A DNA stretch of 64,000 nt from Gigantopelta aegis. Lineage: Eukaryota > Mollusca > Gastropoda > Neomphalida > Peltospiridae. The notes under the pieces are model-generated. The model was not told the DNA's origin and ran no database searches. It saw nothing but the letters and a program-made list of their open reading frames with translations. The stretch spans positions 20,066,460-20,130,459 of the forward strand of contig NC_054708.1 in NCBI RefSeq assembly GCF_016097555.1, given 5' to 3'. Positions within the stretch are counted from its first letter, which is position 1; every line of letters starts with the position of its first letter. Positions 20,259-31,489 of the stretch are shown here, piece by piece. The translations under genes and the position numbers were made by a program.

Positions 20259-21398
20259 TCAACTTCGGGACAGGGCATCAGCGATTACATTGGATGTGCC
20301 CTTGATATGTTCAATAGTAATTGGGAATTCCTGCAGAAGAAGACTCCATCTCAAAACTCTCTGGTTGGTGGCTTTCATTCTGTGAATGAAGGTAAGCGGA
20401 TTATGATCAGTAAAGACCACCACTTGATGCAATGCCGATTTCACGTAGATCTGAAAATGCTTCAGAGCTTGTACCATGGCCAAAGCGTCCTTCTCTATAG
20501 TGGAATAGTTCACCTGGTGTTTGTCAAACTTTTTGGAGAAGAAACTAACAGGATGGTCCAGTCCATTTTCGTCTTCTTGGAACAGCACAGCTCCAGCTCC
20601 CACGTCACTGGCATCCACAGCCAGCTTGAAAGGCATTCGGTAGTCTGGTGCTGCCATCACGGGAGACGAGGAGAGCATCTGCTTAAGACGGTTGGATGAC
20701 TTCTCGCATTCATCTGACCACTGGAACTTCGTTTCCTTCTTTTTCAGTGTCGCAAGTTTTCCAGGTTTTCTCCGATAGGCATGCTGTCGAATCGGTGTAG
20801 CGTTGGGTTCCAAGCGCACATCCTGGATTAAGGTGTTGGTAACCGTTGGAAGGTCCTGACAAATGGAAACATTGTCTTGTATCAATGTAGTCAACTTTGC
20901 TCGCTGGGGGCTCAAGTCTGCTAGAATCTGGCTGTTGGTTAATTTGATCTCTACAGTCTTGACGTCATCACAGGAAATTGAGTGACTCTCAATCTGGACA
21001 GGTAACACTGGAACTATCGACAGTCTGTCAAAATAACCTTTTAGCAAATTGATGTGACAATACCTACTTTTCCTAACCCTATCAGGAGTGTTTATCACAT
21101 ACCCTGTCTCATTAACCCGTTTGTGCACAACATAGGGCACGAAATACCTGTTCTGCACAGAACCCCGTTTAATGGGAAGGTACAGCAGCACCTTATCCCC
21201 TGGTTTAAATTCCCGACTCCTAGCCTTCCTATAAAATACTGATTTTATTTTGCTCCGAGCATGGCTCAGTTGCTTCCTAGCTAGTCTGGACGCCTGCCAC
21301 CTCCTATCTCTAACTCTCTTATTCATTAATACTCCCTTGTCCATATAATAACCTGACTTCTGATCCTCCATCTCACCCTCAGTTAAAGGAGAGGACAA
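20259..21398 (-). pseudogene. Fossil pol region: integrase C-terminal domain, RT leader, RNase H
   Basis: The first part carries a GPY/F-like integrase C-terminal module (FKPGDKVLLYLPIKRG, YCHINLLKGYF). A reverse transcriptase leader (NATPIRQHAYRRKPG) follows, then the RNase H region (LAVDASDVGAGAV, FTDHNPLTF, IADALSR). The polyprotein ends there. This places integrase before reverse transcriptase, as in Gmr1-like gypsy elements. The polymerase portion is much shorter than in the family, so the region is broken. Confidence 0.75.
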
Positions 21399-22595
21399 TT
21401 AAGGCATTTGGCCTGGTATGCATATTCAACGATATATAATGCACATTATTGCTTAATATCAACACGTATAATCGTATAGTTAATTAATAAAAAGGTTAAA
21501 TGTGATGACTATTATATATAACGGACGCAGCCATTTTGTACCATCTCAGTGAGTACGCCCTCTGGCGAGCTGGTGGTTACATAATACTTAACGCGTCACG
21601 TCAGGAATGAGCCTTAGAACTAGAGAAACACAATCTACCTGGTTTTTGCGGGATGATAAATAGTCATTAATTGCAATGTTCTGTAATAATACACATCCCA
21701 GTAAGCCAATAGTAAGTATATCCAGCACTATATATATTATTTTTCAATACAAAATAAAATACCATTGTCAAAATGGCTACACAACAAGTCGAAACAATTA
21801 ACAATGTTTTGTCCATGCATTAACCTACGTACTGAAATGATACACAGAGTGTTTTCTTAGTTAATTGGTCTATGCTGTTTGTTGCTTCTACCTTTGATTC
21901 CTGATTGGCAGGTGTGTATTTGATTGGTAACCAGATGAGCCAATTAATTGACGCTGTCTAGACACAAAAATACATACCGGTATGGTGGAATATTACCTGT
22001 CGCCCCTAAAATTGTAATGGACATGGTTTATTACTGTAAATAGTTCTGTAAAACTATGATTAAGTAGATTTTTCCATCTAAAAACACAGAACTGACCAAT
22101 TACGTAGTCCCAAAGAAAAGAAAATTATCACTTGGGTATTGTGGGTTGTCGTTTTTGCTCCAACGTAGCATATCAATAGGCGTAATAGTGTAAATTTTTC
22201 CTTTGGATTATTAAACAGAGAAAAACACTATAACCCCATTTTTTTCCGTTAATGCAACTTGAAATATATTTAGTTAAATAGTTTATTATATTATTACGTC
22301 ATTTATGCTGTTTTACAAGTCAGGTTGATCAAAGAGAAGCGCCTTGTCGAAAATTACTGCTTTTGTTTACACTGTACATACAGGAGATGGTCAGGAGCTG
22401 ACGTCACTTCGCCCCAAGCTATCCCACCAGACGTCACAAAAACGAAACAAAATGGCTGCCCCCAGTTAGCAGGAATAATCATGGGTTTTTATTAACTCTA
22501 AAATTACGCGTTTTTCATTTGCTAAAGTGTCAGTATGTGTTGGTGGTCCGGGTATGCATCTTTCCAACACATAAGGCTCTTGTTGGAGTTGACCC
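21383..22595. mobile_element. TTAA-flanked non-autonomous DNA transposon, copy B
   Basis: 1213 bp with TTAAAGG read inward at both ends. It is homologous along its whole length to split copy A (13152-26416). Inserted in the gypsy-type element, it must be younger than that element. Non-coding. Confidence 0.8.
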
Positions 22596-23145
22596 TACCT
22601 TTAACAAGGTAGTGCAAGCTGCCAACAATTTTGGATCAGCCCCCTGCTCTAGAATTAACTCTTGTCTATTACAAGGTAAGGCCCCTCTATCAAACACAAC
22701 TGGTTCATTTACCCTCTGCGGGAAGTCAACAGGTTCCACCACATTTAGTTCGTCAGTTGACTTATCTACCATTTTACTGATAACCTCATCCACTCCAATT
22801 TCATGGCTCACACACGTATCAGACAAATCACAATATCCTCTGGGTCTCGTGTTACCCTTCTGGCCATAGCCCGTCTTTACACACGCAGGATATCTAATCT
22901 CATCAACCTCACTCTCTTCTATTGGTAAAGGGCTGTCTTTAATTAACAATTGGTCACATTTCGGCTGACAACACTAACTAGTCAAATCATTACCCAACAA
23001 AACTCCTGTTTTCAACAGGCAAGTCCTTTACAACACCCATAATGACTGGTCCCGTCACAAACTTCGAACACAAGAAAACGTTATGTAACCGGACAACCAT
23101 ATTTTCTCCAGTAACTGAGGTTAAGGCCAAACTACGTCCTGTATC
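22596..23145 (-). pseudogene. Fossil LTR-element coding sequence between protease and integrase
   Basis: Open minus-strand stretches (for example RYPACVKTGYGQKGNTRPRG and NRQELILEQGADPKLL) resemble the linker that precedes integrase in gypsy pol. No catalytic integrase motif is visible. Confidence 0.5.
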
Positions 23146-24295
23146 TCAATTCTCTATACCAGCTAAACGCTCTGACGTTATCAGTGACTGGCTACACCCT
23201 GTATCTCCATAGACTGATATTTCTTTAGGACACAACTCTTGTTTCACATCACAAACCATACCAGTGGACACATACGGGTTTACTTTCTCTGCCATGGGAC
23301 TAATCATTAACTCTCTCGCTAACCTCACTAAACCGACCACTTGCGCATTATCGCGTTTCCTTTTAAAACAGTCCCCGACAAGATGGTTATCCTTTTTACA
23401 GTAACTGCAATGTGGACGAAAAGTTTGTGCATTGGCTGATAATGCAGGCTTATCCTTACTTTGCCCACCAGGTGCATTCCTTGCCTGACTAGCTGACCAA
23501 CTAGAAGACTCTCCCGGATAGTTACTTTCCCGGGAAAAACCTGGCTGAAATTTCTTCTTTTCACCCTGTTGTAAAGAGCTACCCTGTACTGCCTGAACTT
23601 TATGTATTAACACGTAATTATCTGCCACTATGCCTGCCACCTCTATCTTTTTGACATCACGATCCTCTAAATGAACACGTAAGCTAACTGGTAATCCATT
23701 TTTAATGTCCTGTAAGATCAACAATTCCCGTAACTCGGTATATGACCCTACCTGATGAGAAACCACCCATTTATCAAACATCCCTTCCTTCTTAGCCACG
23801 AACTCACTATAAGACTGACCCTGCGTTTTCTTCAACTCGCTATACCGTAAACGATAATCCTCAGGTCGTAACTCATAAGCCTTCAACACTGCAGTCTTAA
23901 CTAGGTCGTACTGACTGGCACGCTCATCACTCATTGAATTATAAGCTACACTAGCCTTCCCCTTAAACTTAGACACGGCTAACAATGTCCACTTAGACTG
24001 CGGCCAATTTAGCTGCTTAGCGGCCCGTTCAAAAAGTTGGAAGAACATATCTACCTCCTGGTCGTCAAATACAGGCACTGATCTATAAGCCTCCGACATG
24101 TTAAACCCATTTCCTGCCTGTCGTCTAACTTCTTCAGTATTCAACTTTAACTCATGTTCCACTTTTAATTTTGCTAACTGGAATTCTCTATCCCTATCTT
24201 CTCTACCCCTCTCTTCTCTTTCTCTCTCTTCTTTTTCTCTATCTCTCTATCCCTCTCTTCTCTTTCTCTATCCCTCTTTCTATCCCTCTTCTCTT

Positions 24296-24351
<56 letters not shown>

Positions 24352-24628
24352 ATGCACGTTCTTCTCTTTCGTACTCAAGCTTTTTAAAAGCTAACTGTTG
24401 TTCCACACTTAACTCATTTATCTCTATCTCTGGAACAATCTCACTTTCTTCCATAACAGGACTATCACCAAAAACTTCCTGGATAATAATTGTCCTTATA
24501 TCTCCTAATGTTTTAGCTGATGTTAAATCACTTTCTCGCTCACTCGCGATTTCAACTAACTCGGCCTTACGTGCTCGCTTAATCTCCACTACACTGAGCG
24601 TATGCCTATCCAGCAAATTCTTATCCAT
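23146..24628 (-). pseudogene. Fossil gag and protease start of the gypsy-type element
   Basis: An upstream coiled, glutamate/arginine-rich segment is followed by a capsid-like region (FFQLFERAAKQLNWPQSKW). Next come a CCHC zinc knuckle (CSYCKKDNHLVGDC) and a retroviral-type protease motif (GDTGCSQSLI). The intervening (CT)n tract at 24297-24350 codes for an arginine-glutamate repeat. It belongs to a broken element. Confidence 0.75.
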
Positions 24629-24790
24629 ATTTAGATATGACGCACTTATTATTAATTTTTTCTAGTGAACAACGTTGCTACTTCTAGTTAATTTGTAAAA
24701 ATAATTTATAACGCCCCCATTTACAAACAATACTTTTTAAATATGCATGTCCCGTTTCAGATCTGGGACGAGCGCCCCAATTTTTACTCC

Positions 24791-25337
24791 TGTCACGGGG
24801 ATCCTATAATACCCGTAACTGAATAAAACACGATTATCCAAATATCTCTCCTAACTGTATATCTATTAGATCTCTCTGTATCGGGCAGTCCAATACCCGA
24901 GTGGCTCGGCTCTAGGTATATCAGAGATAAGATCTTACATAAATATTTATATATATAGCACGTTTAGTTCACTAGAAAACACAACAAAACACAATACACT
25001 GGAATCTGTATTAACCTTACGCTGACAAATATATGCCGCAGTAGTTAATTAACAACAACAAATATAACAACCCAGAACTAAACACTTAATTAGTTAATCA
25101 CTAGGTGTCTAGTTTACACAATATTCTAATCACTTCACCGTGATACAACACACACACGTGTGATATTTGAGAAACGCTGCCAGGTATTACGTAACAAAGT
25201 GTCCCACTGGTCTAAGTGCATATTGGGAACAGCTCGACCACCATCGCGCGGGGGTATTACGTAACCAAGCCGCACACGGCCCTCTGAAACAATTAACATC
25301 GCCACAGGCGAAAAAGATAAGAGCATGTCCCGTCACA
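24791..25337 (-). repeat. 5' LTR of the gypsy-type element
   Basis: Plus strand TGTCACGGGG..CCCGTCACA. Aligned bases differ from the 3' LTR at roughly ten sites in about 550. Just inside it, the coding strand reads ATTGGGGCGCTCGTCC, in the position of a primer-binding site. Confidence 0.85.
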
Positions 25338-25342
25338 CCTGT

Positions 25343-25851
25343 ACATTAATATTGTTATTATTAATTATTGTTGTTGTTGTTGTTAATGGTACTGTATGTT
25401 TCTTTGTTTTTATTTGTTTGCAGACACCAGTTTGTTTGGTAATATGCAATAAAATGAATTGAATTCACCATGATCGCACACCTACACAGAGGCCATTGTC
25501 TCTTACCATGATCGCATACCTTTCCAAGGCCATTGTCTCCTACACAAAGACCAAACACCTGTACCAATCTAAACAGAGGCCATTGTCTCCTATACAAAGG
25601 CCATTGTGCCATTGTCTCCTACACAAAGGCCGTTGTTTCCTACCCAGGTCAGACACCTGCACCCACCTATACAAAGGCCATTGTGCTATTGTTTCCTACA
25701 CAAAGGCCATTGTTTCCTACCGATGCCATACACCTGCACCCACCTAAACAAAGGCCATTGTTTCCTACACAAAGCCCATTGTCTCCTACCAAGGTCACGT
25801 GATCACGGGAAAGTAGGTCAATCATGACCCCATATAGGCCCCCCTACTACT
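25343..25851 (-). repeat. Outer part of the right terminal inverted repeat, copy 2
   Basis: Reverse complement of 13758 to about 14285, including the ACAATGGCC minisatellite units. It ends CCCCCCTACTACT, followed by the TAAGTA duplication at 25852-25857. Confidence 0.85.
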
Positions 25852-26329
25852 TAAGTAATTCTGTAAAACCCTTGATTAAGTAGACTTTCCCCATCTAAAA
25901 TCACAAAACTGACCAATTACGTAATCCCAAAGAAAAGAAAATTATCACTGCGGTATCCGAGTGGTCGTTTTTGCTCGAACGTAGCATACCAATAGGCCTA
26001 ATAATATGCTTGGTTTTTCCTTTGGATTAAAAAAAAAGAGAAAAATATTATAATTCCATTTCGTTCTATTGATACAGATTGAAATATATTTAGTTAAATA
26101 GTTTATTATACTATCAAGTCATTTATGTTGTTTTACAAGTCAGTTTGATGAAAGCGAAGCGCCTTGTCGTAAATTAGAGCGTTTGTTTACACTGTGCATA
26201 GAGGAGATGGTCGGAGCTGACGTCACTTCGCCTCAAGCTATACCCCCGGACGTCACAAAAACGAAACAAAATGGCTGCCCCCAGTTAGCAGGAATAATCA
26301 TGTTTGTTTTTTATTAACTCTAAAATTAC

Positions 26330-28340
26330 GCGTTTTTCAGTGTCAGTATGTGTTGGTGGTCCGTGTATGTATCTTTCCAACACACAAAGCTCTTGTTTGA
26401 GTTTACTCTACCTTTAAGGAATTAGGTAAATACCGACAGATGTCACAGATTTAAAGCTGCAATGTCGGTTTATAGCATTTAAAATACTATTTCTCTCTCA
26501 AATTGTTTCTTGCTCGAAACCTTATTTTTGTTCACCTTTAATCATATAAAATGTGTTTGTAAGTGTATAATCACAGTCAAGTTCTTCAGACACTCCACAA
26601 CACAAACATTTTTAATTTATCCGAATATATTTGGGGCAGACGGACAGACAAACATACTTTTAAAATATATCCACTTTAGGTTGCTAGGTAACTGGTTTAA
26701 CGTGCTCATATACCACAGGGGTTTCGAATACGCCTATCCCCGAGGACCTGACTTGGGACAGGAAATATCCACCTTGAGAGGTTCAGTGGGACTAAAAACG
26801 TTAGTGGTGTTAAATTCATATAAACATATACATATTTTATCGTGTTCCATTTCTTGAGAGGCATATATATATATATACCTACCTAGTGTGTTGATTTCTT
26901 ATTTTCTTATATAATCACGGAAAACAAGGTTCCTGTGCATTATTAATTAAAATCTCAGCAATAAAAAAAAGAGTAAAGTTTGTTTTATTTAACGACGCCC
27001 TCAGCAATAATTACATTTTTAAATAAATTAAAACCCTTTGTTTGCCATGTATTATTTATGGTCCAACCAGAGGGGACTACAAGTTTTGTCTCTGTCCATC
27101 AATCTGTTCCACATAAAAGTTTTCTGGACAGTCTTTCGCAATGCCTCGAGATATTGAGATAAAATTGTGTGTAGAGTAACAGATCAAGTTGGACGTTCAT
27201 GGGGATTTACTCATTTTTGAACTTAGAAGCTATGAAATTTTTTGCAGCCCGGTAGGGGACATAAATTGCTTTAGCAGTACTCTCAAAATCCTCCCCTTGT
27301 AATTTTTCATCCCATAAGCCCTTGATGATATAAAATATAAAACCATTAAAGGATTTGAGAATTAAGGACTAAGTTCGGTCTCTGTCCACCAATCCAACTA
27401 AAACTTAAACCAAACATGAACCATGCACCTGGATCAAATTCATGACGACATGCACTTGAGAAGCTTGTTGATCACCCATATAAATTACAACAGACATTAA
27501 TTAAAGGGACATTCCTGAGTTTCCTGCATTGTAAGATGTTTCTGACTAATAAAATATTTCTACAACTAAACTTGCATATTAAATATATTTTCTTGTTTAA
27601 AATATCAGTGTCTGTATATTCAATTTGCTTCTGGTCGTCTTAATATTTGTAAGAAGCCCAAACTGGATTACGCGTTTTTCAGTGTCAGTATGTGTTGGTG
27701 GTCCGTGTATGTATCTTTCCAACACACAAAGCTCTTGTTTGAGTTTACTCTACCTTTAAGGAATTAGGTAAATACCGACAGATGTCACAGATTTAAAGCT
27801 GCAATGTCGGTTTATAGCATTTAAAATACTATTTCTCTCTCAAATTGTTTCTTGCTCGAAACCTTATTTTTGTTCACCTTTAATCATATAAAATGTGTTT
27901 GTAAGTGTATAATCACAGTCAAGTTCTTCAGACACTCCACAACACAAACATTTTTAATTTATCCGAATATATTTGGGGCAGACGGACAGACAAACATACT
28001 TTTAAAATATATCCACTTTAGGTTGCTAGGTAACTGGTTTAAGGACTAAGTTCTGTCTCTGTCCACCAATCCAACTAAAACTTAAACCAAACATGAACCA
28101 TGCACCTGGATCAAATTCATGACGACATGCACTTGAGAAGCTTGTTGATCACCCATATAAATTACAACAGACATTAATTAAAGGGACTTTCCTGAGTTTC
28201 CTGCATTGTAAGATGTTTCTGACTAATAAAATATTTCTACAACTAAACTTGCATATTAAATATATTTTCTTGTTTAAAATATCAGTGTCTGTATATTCAA
28301 TTTGCTTCTGGTCGTCTTAATATTTGTAAGAAGCCCAAAA
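26330..28340. repeat. Partial tandem segmental duplication
   Basis: 26330-26700 is nearly identical to 27671-28040, and 27366-27660 is nearly identical to 28041-28340. The first pair of blocks is separated by about 660 bases that are absent between the second pair. The duplicated block includes the right end of copy A. No gene is seen. A SINE tail fragment lies at about 26972-27006. Confidence 0.8.
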
Positions 28341-28527
28341 ATATTTTAGGAAATAAAATGAAATTTAACCTAGTACTAATATCAGAATGATCAAAAACAC
28401 GTTTAATATACAGCCATTAATATTTTATGCAGAAAAATATATTTAATATGTAATTACAATTGTTAAAAAGTCTCTGTTAGTTGATAACATCTTAAAAATT
28501 GCAGCAAACTCATGAATGTCCCTTTAA
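28178..28527. mobile_element. TTAA-flanked MITE
   Basis: 350 bp beginning TTAAAGGGACTTTCCTGAG and ending CATGAATGTCCCTTTAA. The inverted ends match those of 46910-47300. A truncated copy starts at 27501, inside the duplicated segment. Confidence 0.75.
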
Positions 28528-28724
28528 AGGTTTCAAGAGTTAAAGGTAATTAAATAAGACTATAAATCTGTCATAAGCTGTAACAAGTAAATATCAAAAT
28601 GATGTCTTTAAGCACAGGGACCATAAAAAACTCAAGTGGAAATTCAATAAATATTTTTTATAAATGAGGACAATTAATACTTAACAAGTGATCCAGGTGC
28701 ACAATACTGAAGATTGTGGGGAGG

Positions 28725-29035
28725 GACAAGAAGGACATGTTTTATTTAACGACGCACCCAACACATTTTATTTACGGTTATATGACATCAGACATATGGT
28801 TACGGACCACACAGATATTGAGAGAGGAAACCCACTGTCGCCACTTCATGGGCTACTCTTTTCAATTAGAAGCAAAGGATCTTTTATATGCGCCATCCCA
28901 CTGACAGAGTAGTACATACCACGGCCTTTGATATATCAGTCGTGGTGCACTGGCTGAAACGAGAAATAGCCCAATGGACCCACCAACGGAGATCGATCTC
29001 AGACTGACCGCACATTGAGCGAGCTTGTCGGACGG
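28725..29035 (-). mobile_element. tRNA-type SINE, head A with tail I
   Basis: Tail I (TTTAACGACGCACCCAACAC), full central domain, then head A with the B box (GAGATCGATCTCAGACTGACC) and a degraded A-box end. Confidence 0.7.
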
Positions 29036-29216
29036 GACTCAAAATTTCATACTCACAAATCAGAAAAACTGCTCAAGTGTAGGACATTTAATGATGAATA
29101 ACATTATCATATAAATTGTTGTTCTGTTTTAGCACAGCGTGTCATGCATGAACACGACAGTGCCATTATGTTAGTCAGAATTTGTCAGTCATAGAGCTGT
29201 ACAAAAAGTCGGGAAC

Positions 29217-29505
29217 ATTTCTTCAACATTTGATGTATTATTCAGTTTCAGTGTAGACTTTCTTCAACATTTGATGTATTATTCAGTTTCAGTGTAGACT
29301 TTCTCCAAAATTTGATGTATTATTCAGTTTCAGTGTAGACTTTCTCCAAAATTTGATGTATTATTCAGTTTCAGTGTAGACTTTCTTCAACATTTGATGT
29401 ATTATTCAGTTTCAGTGTAGACTTTCTCCAAAATTTGATGTATTATTCAGTTTCAGTGTAAACTTTCTCCAAAATTTGATGTATTATTCAGTTTTAGTGT
29501 AGACT
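29217..29505. repeat. 41-bp minisatellite, seven units
   Basis: Units such as ACTTTCTCCAAAATTTGATG plus TATTATTCAGTTTCAGTGTAG repeat with two alternating variants (CTTCAAC or CTCCAAA). Non-coding. Confidence 0.9.
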
Positions 29506-30379
29506 TGTTCGACTTCGATGTTACAATATGTAGGCTTCTGCTTGATGGACATTGTTGGGGATCAATATCCAGACTAACTGAAATGAACAGTTGTCAACAA
29601 AACTCTGTCAACCTCCGTGCAGAGTAGATATGAACACGATTCTATCTTTTTGTTGAATTTCATATTCGAGTTCCCCCTGAAAGAATAATGATCATGAGTT
29701 AAAATATCATACAATACTGTACGGTATGTGTTTTCAATATCAGGAACTCGAATACATTTTTTAAAAACAAAGAATTCCACGAAAATTAAATGTCTCACCT
29801 ACAATAAAAAAAACTTGGTACATTGTGATGAACATCCATAGGTGGAACTATAAATCAAGTTTCAATTACCTAGGACTTGTGAGAAACTGACTTATAGTCC
29901 TCCCACAGGGAACGCCTTTTTTTCATCCTATGAAATTTACTTCAAGTTATTTATTTCTGAGCCGACTGTTTTCTAAATTGCCCACAAAAATAGTACTTTT
30001 TTGTTATTTCCAAAACACTTAATTTTCTTCTTACGTCAAACCAAACTGATTTTTTTTGTTTTTTTGTAGGAGGATGGGATGGACTATAATTTCAAAACTT
30101 TAACATTAAAGTTGATGTCACAGGTAGCACAATACCTATATCTTTTGACTTCGTAATGGCAAGACAAATGTCTTTAAAGCTTAGGACGGACTTAATACGC
30201 ATCAAAAACTTATGAATGACATTTAAAATGGTGTTAAAAGGTTAATCAATGGGGCAAGGTAGCAAGATTATGAATTACTAAAACAAGAATTCCGCAAAAT
30301 TAAACGTCTTATCTACCAGAAACGTTTTCGGTGATGTATTATCCACAGGTGCAACCATAAACCAAGTTTCACTGACCTA
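29506..30379. other. No gene seen
   Basis: AT-rich sequence with no convincing frame. The similar sentences AATTAAATGTCTCACCTAC (29785) and AATTAAACGTCTTATCTACC (30297), each followed by a variant of GGTGCAACCATAAACCAAGTT, suggest an old internal duplication. Confidence 0.45.
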
Positions 30380-30384
30380 GGACT

Positions 30385-30480
30385 TACAGTTTGTTTCATT
30401 TAACGACACCACTAGAGTACAGTGATTAATTAAATCATCGGCTATTGGATGTAAAACAATTGGTAATGCCGACATACGAA
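30385..30480 (-). mobile_element. SINE tail II fragment
   Basis: AACGACACCACTAGAGTACA followed by ATCATCGGCTATTGGATGTA. Confidence 0.55.
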
Positions 30481-30518
30481 AAAGAAGGAAATGTTTTATT
30501 TAACGATGCTCTCAACGC

Positions 30519-30905
30519 ACCGGCCTCGGTGGCGTCGTGGTTAGGCCATCGGTCTACAGGCTGGTAGGTACTGGGTTCGGATCCCAGTCGAGGCATGGGA
30601 TTTTTAATCCAGATACCGACTCCAAACCCTGAGTGAGTGCTCCGCAAGGCTCAATGGGTAGGTGTAAACCACTTGCACCAACCAGTGATCCATAACTGGT
30701 TCAACAAAGGCCATGGTTTGTGCTATCCTGCCTGTGGGAAGCGCAAATAAAAGATCCCTTGCTGCCAATCGGAAGAGTAGCCCATGTAGTGGCGACCGCG
30801 GGTTTCCTCTCAAAATCTGTGTGGTCCGTAACCATATGTCTGATGCCATATAACCGTAAATAAAATGTGTTGAGTGCGTCGTTAAATAAAAACAGTTCTT
30901 TCTTT
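30519..30905 (+). mobile_element. tRNA-type SINE, head B with tail I
   Basis: Head B starts CCGGCCTCGGTGGCGTCGTG, with an A box at GTGGTTAGGCCATCGG and a GGTTCGGATCCC B box. The shared TGTGCTATCCTGCCTGTGGG block and tail I follow, ending GTGCGTCGTTAAATAAAA. Other head B copies are at 45121, 55491 and 56936. Confidence 0.8.
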
Positions 30906-31080
30906 CACTCAACGCATTTTATTTTATTTATGGTTATACATGTATGGCGTCGGTGCTGACATACAGTCTTAAGAGAGGAAACCTACTACATTTTTCCATT
31001 AGTAGCAAGGGATCTTTTATATACATTTTCCTACAGATAGGAAAGCACATACCACGGCTGTTGACCAGTTTGACCTACGA
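30905..31080 (-). mobile_element. SINE fragment mixing tail I and tail II features
   Basis: Starts with tail I (CACTCAACGCATTTTA) but continues with tail II-type central sequence (CAGTCTTAAGAGAGGAAACC, CTACATTTTTCCATTAGTAG). The head is missing. Confidence 0.55.
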
Positions 31081-31264
31081 CTTAGTTTGGGAGAAAGGCG
31101 AAACAAAAATGTATAAAATGGATTTGTTTACCATTAATTCCCAGTCTGCATCGTTCACCAGTACAAGAATGCCTGGTCTTCTGCAAACAAAAAAGATTAA
31201 AAAATACAACAAAATGTGATTAACCTGTATCTGTACATAGTATCCTATTTGAAAAATGAATTTC

Positions 31265-31485
31265 AGGGCCTCATTCCACAAAGCAATCTTAGCCCTAAGA
31301 TAACCTTCAGTGCATAATGTAGTTATGCACTTAAGGTAATCTAAGCACTAAGATTGTTTCGTGGAATGTGGCCCTGGGCCACATTCTACGAAGTGATTTT
31401 AGCGCTAAGATCACCACAAGTTCATAAGGTACCTATGCACTTAAGGCGATCTTAGTGCTAAGATCGCTTTGTAAAACAGTGCCCT
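31265..31485. repeat. Two adjacent foldback (palindromic) repeats
   Basis: 31265-31376 and 31377-31485 are each near-perfect palindromes around CACTTAAGG/CTTAGCGCTAAGATC, with ends GGGCC(A/T)CATTC. They are members of one foldback family in tandem. Confidence 0.85.
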
Positions 31486-31489
31486 GATC

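Larger units (their letters stand above)
17378..25337 (-). mobile_element. Ty3/gypsy-type LTR element, Gmr1-like gene order
   Basis: A minus-strand LTR element flanked by the 5-bp duplication CCTGT (17373-17377 and 25338-25342). On its coding strand the LTRs start TGTGACGG and end CCCCGTGACA. Gag with a zinc knuckle and the protease motif DTG are at the upstream end. An integrase C-terminal domain precedes the reverse transcriptase leader, and RNase H ends the polyprotein just before the 3' LTR. That order is known from Gmr1-like elements. It is broken, with several breaks, and pol is incomplete. It carries a Tc1-like insertion in the 3' LTR and a TTAA element in pol. The LTRs differ by only about 2 percent by eye, so the insertion is young. 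Confidence 0.85.
13758..25851 (+). mobile_element. Short Polinton-type fossil, copy 2 (contains an LTR element)
   Basis: Without the 8-kb LTR insertion it is about 4.1 kb: two inverted repeats of about 0.9 kb around a 2.3-kb interior. The terminus is AGTAGTAGGGGGGCC, with a 6-bp duplication TAAGTA. The interior holds the small conserved ORF and parts of the packaging ATPase, both homologous to copy 1, plus a SINE fragment. No PC4-like or BIR gene is present. It is broken and rearranged, with several breaks, and is older than the LTR element inside it. By eye the two inverted repeats differ by only a few percent. Confidence 0.8.
13152..26416. mobile_element. TTAA-flanked non-autonomous DNA transposon, copy A (split by a later insertion)
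   Basis: The two halves are 13152-13751 and 25858-26416; rejoined, they match copy B at 21383-22595 throughout. Both ends read TTAAAGG or TTAAAGT inward, giving a TTAA duplication of the kind made by piggyBac-like transposases. The element is about 1.2 kb, non-coding and AT-rich. It was interrupted by the Polinton-type fossil at TAAGTA, where uninterrupted copy B has TAAATA. Confidence 0.75.

Noticed and set aside
24171-24665. Serine-leucine-rich plus-strand ORF
   Set aside because: It is antisense to the gag region and crosses a (CT)n microsatellite.
30519-30600. Possible tRNA gene
   Set aside because: The A and B boxes belong to the head of a SINE with a shared central domain and tail; the same head recurs several times.
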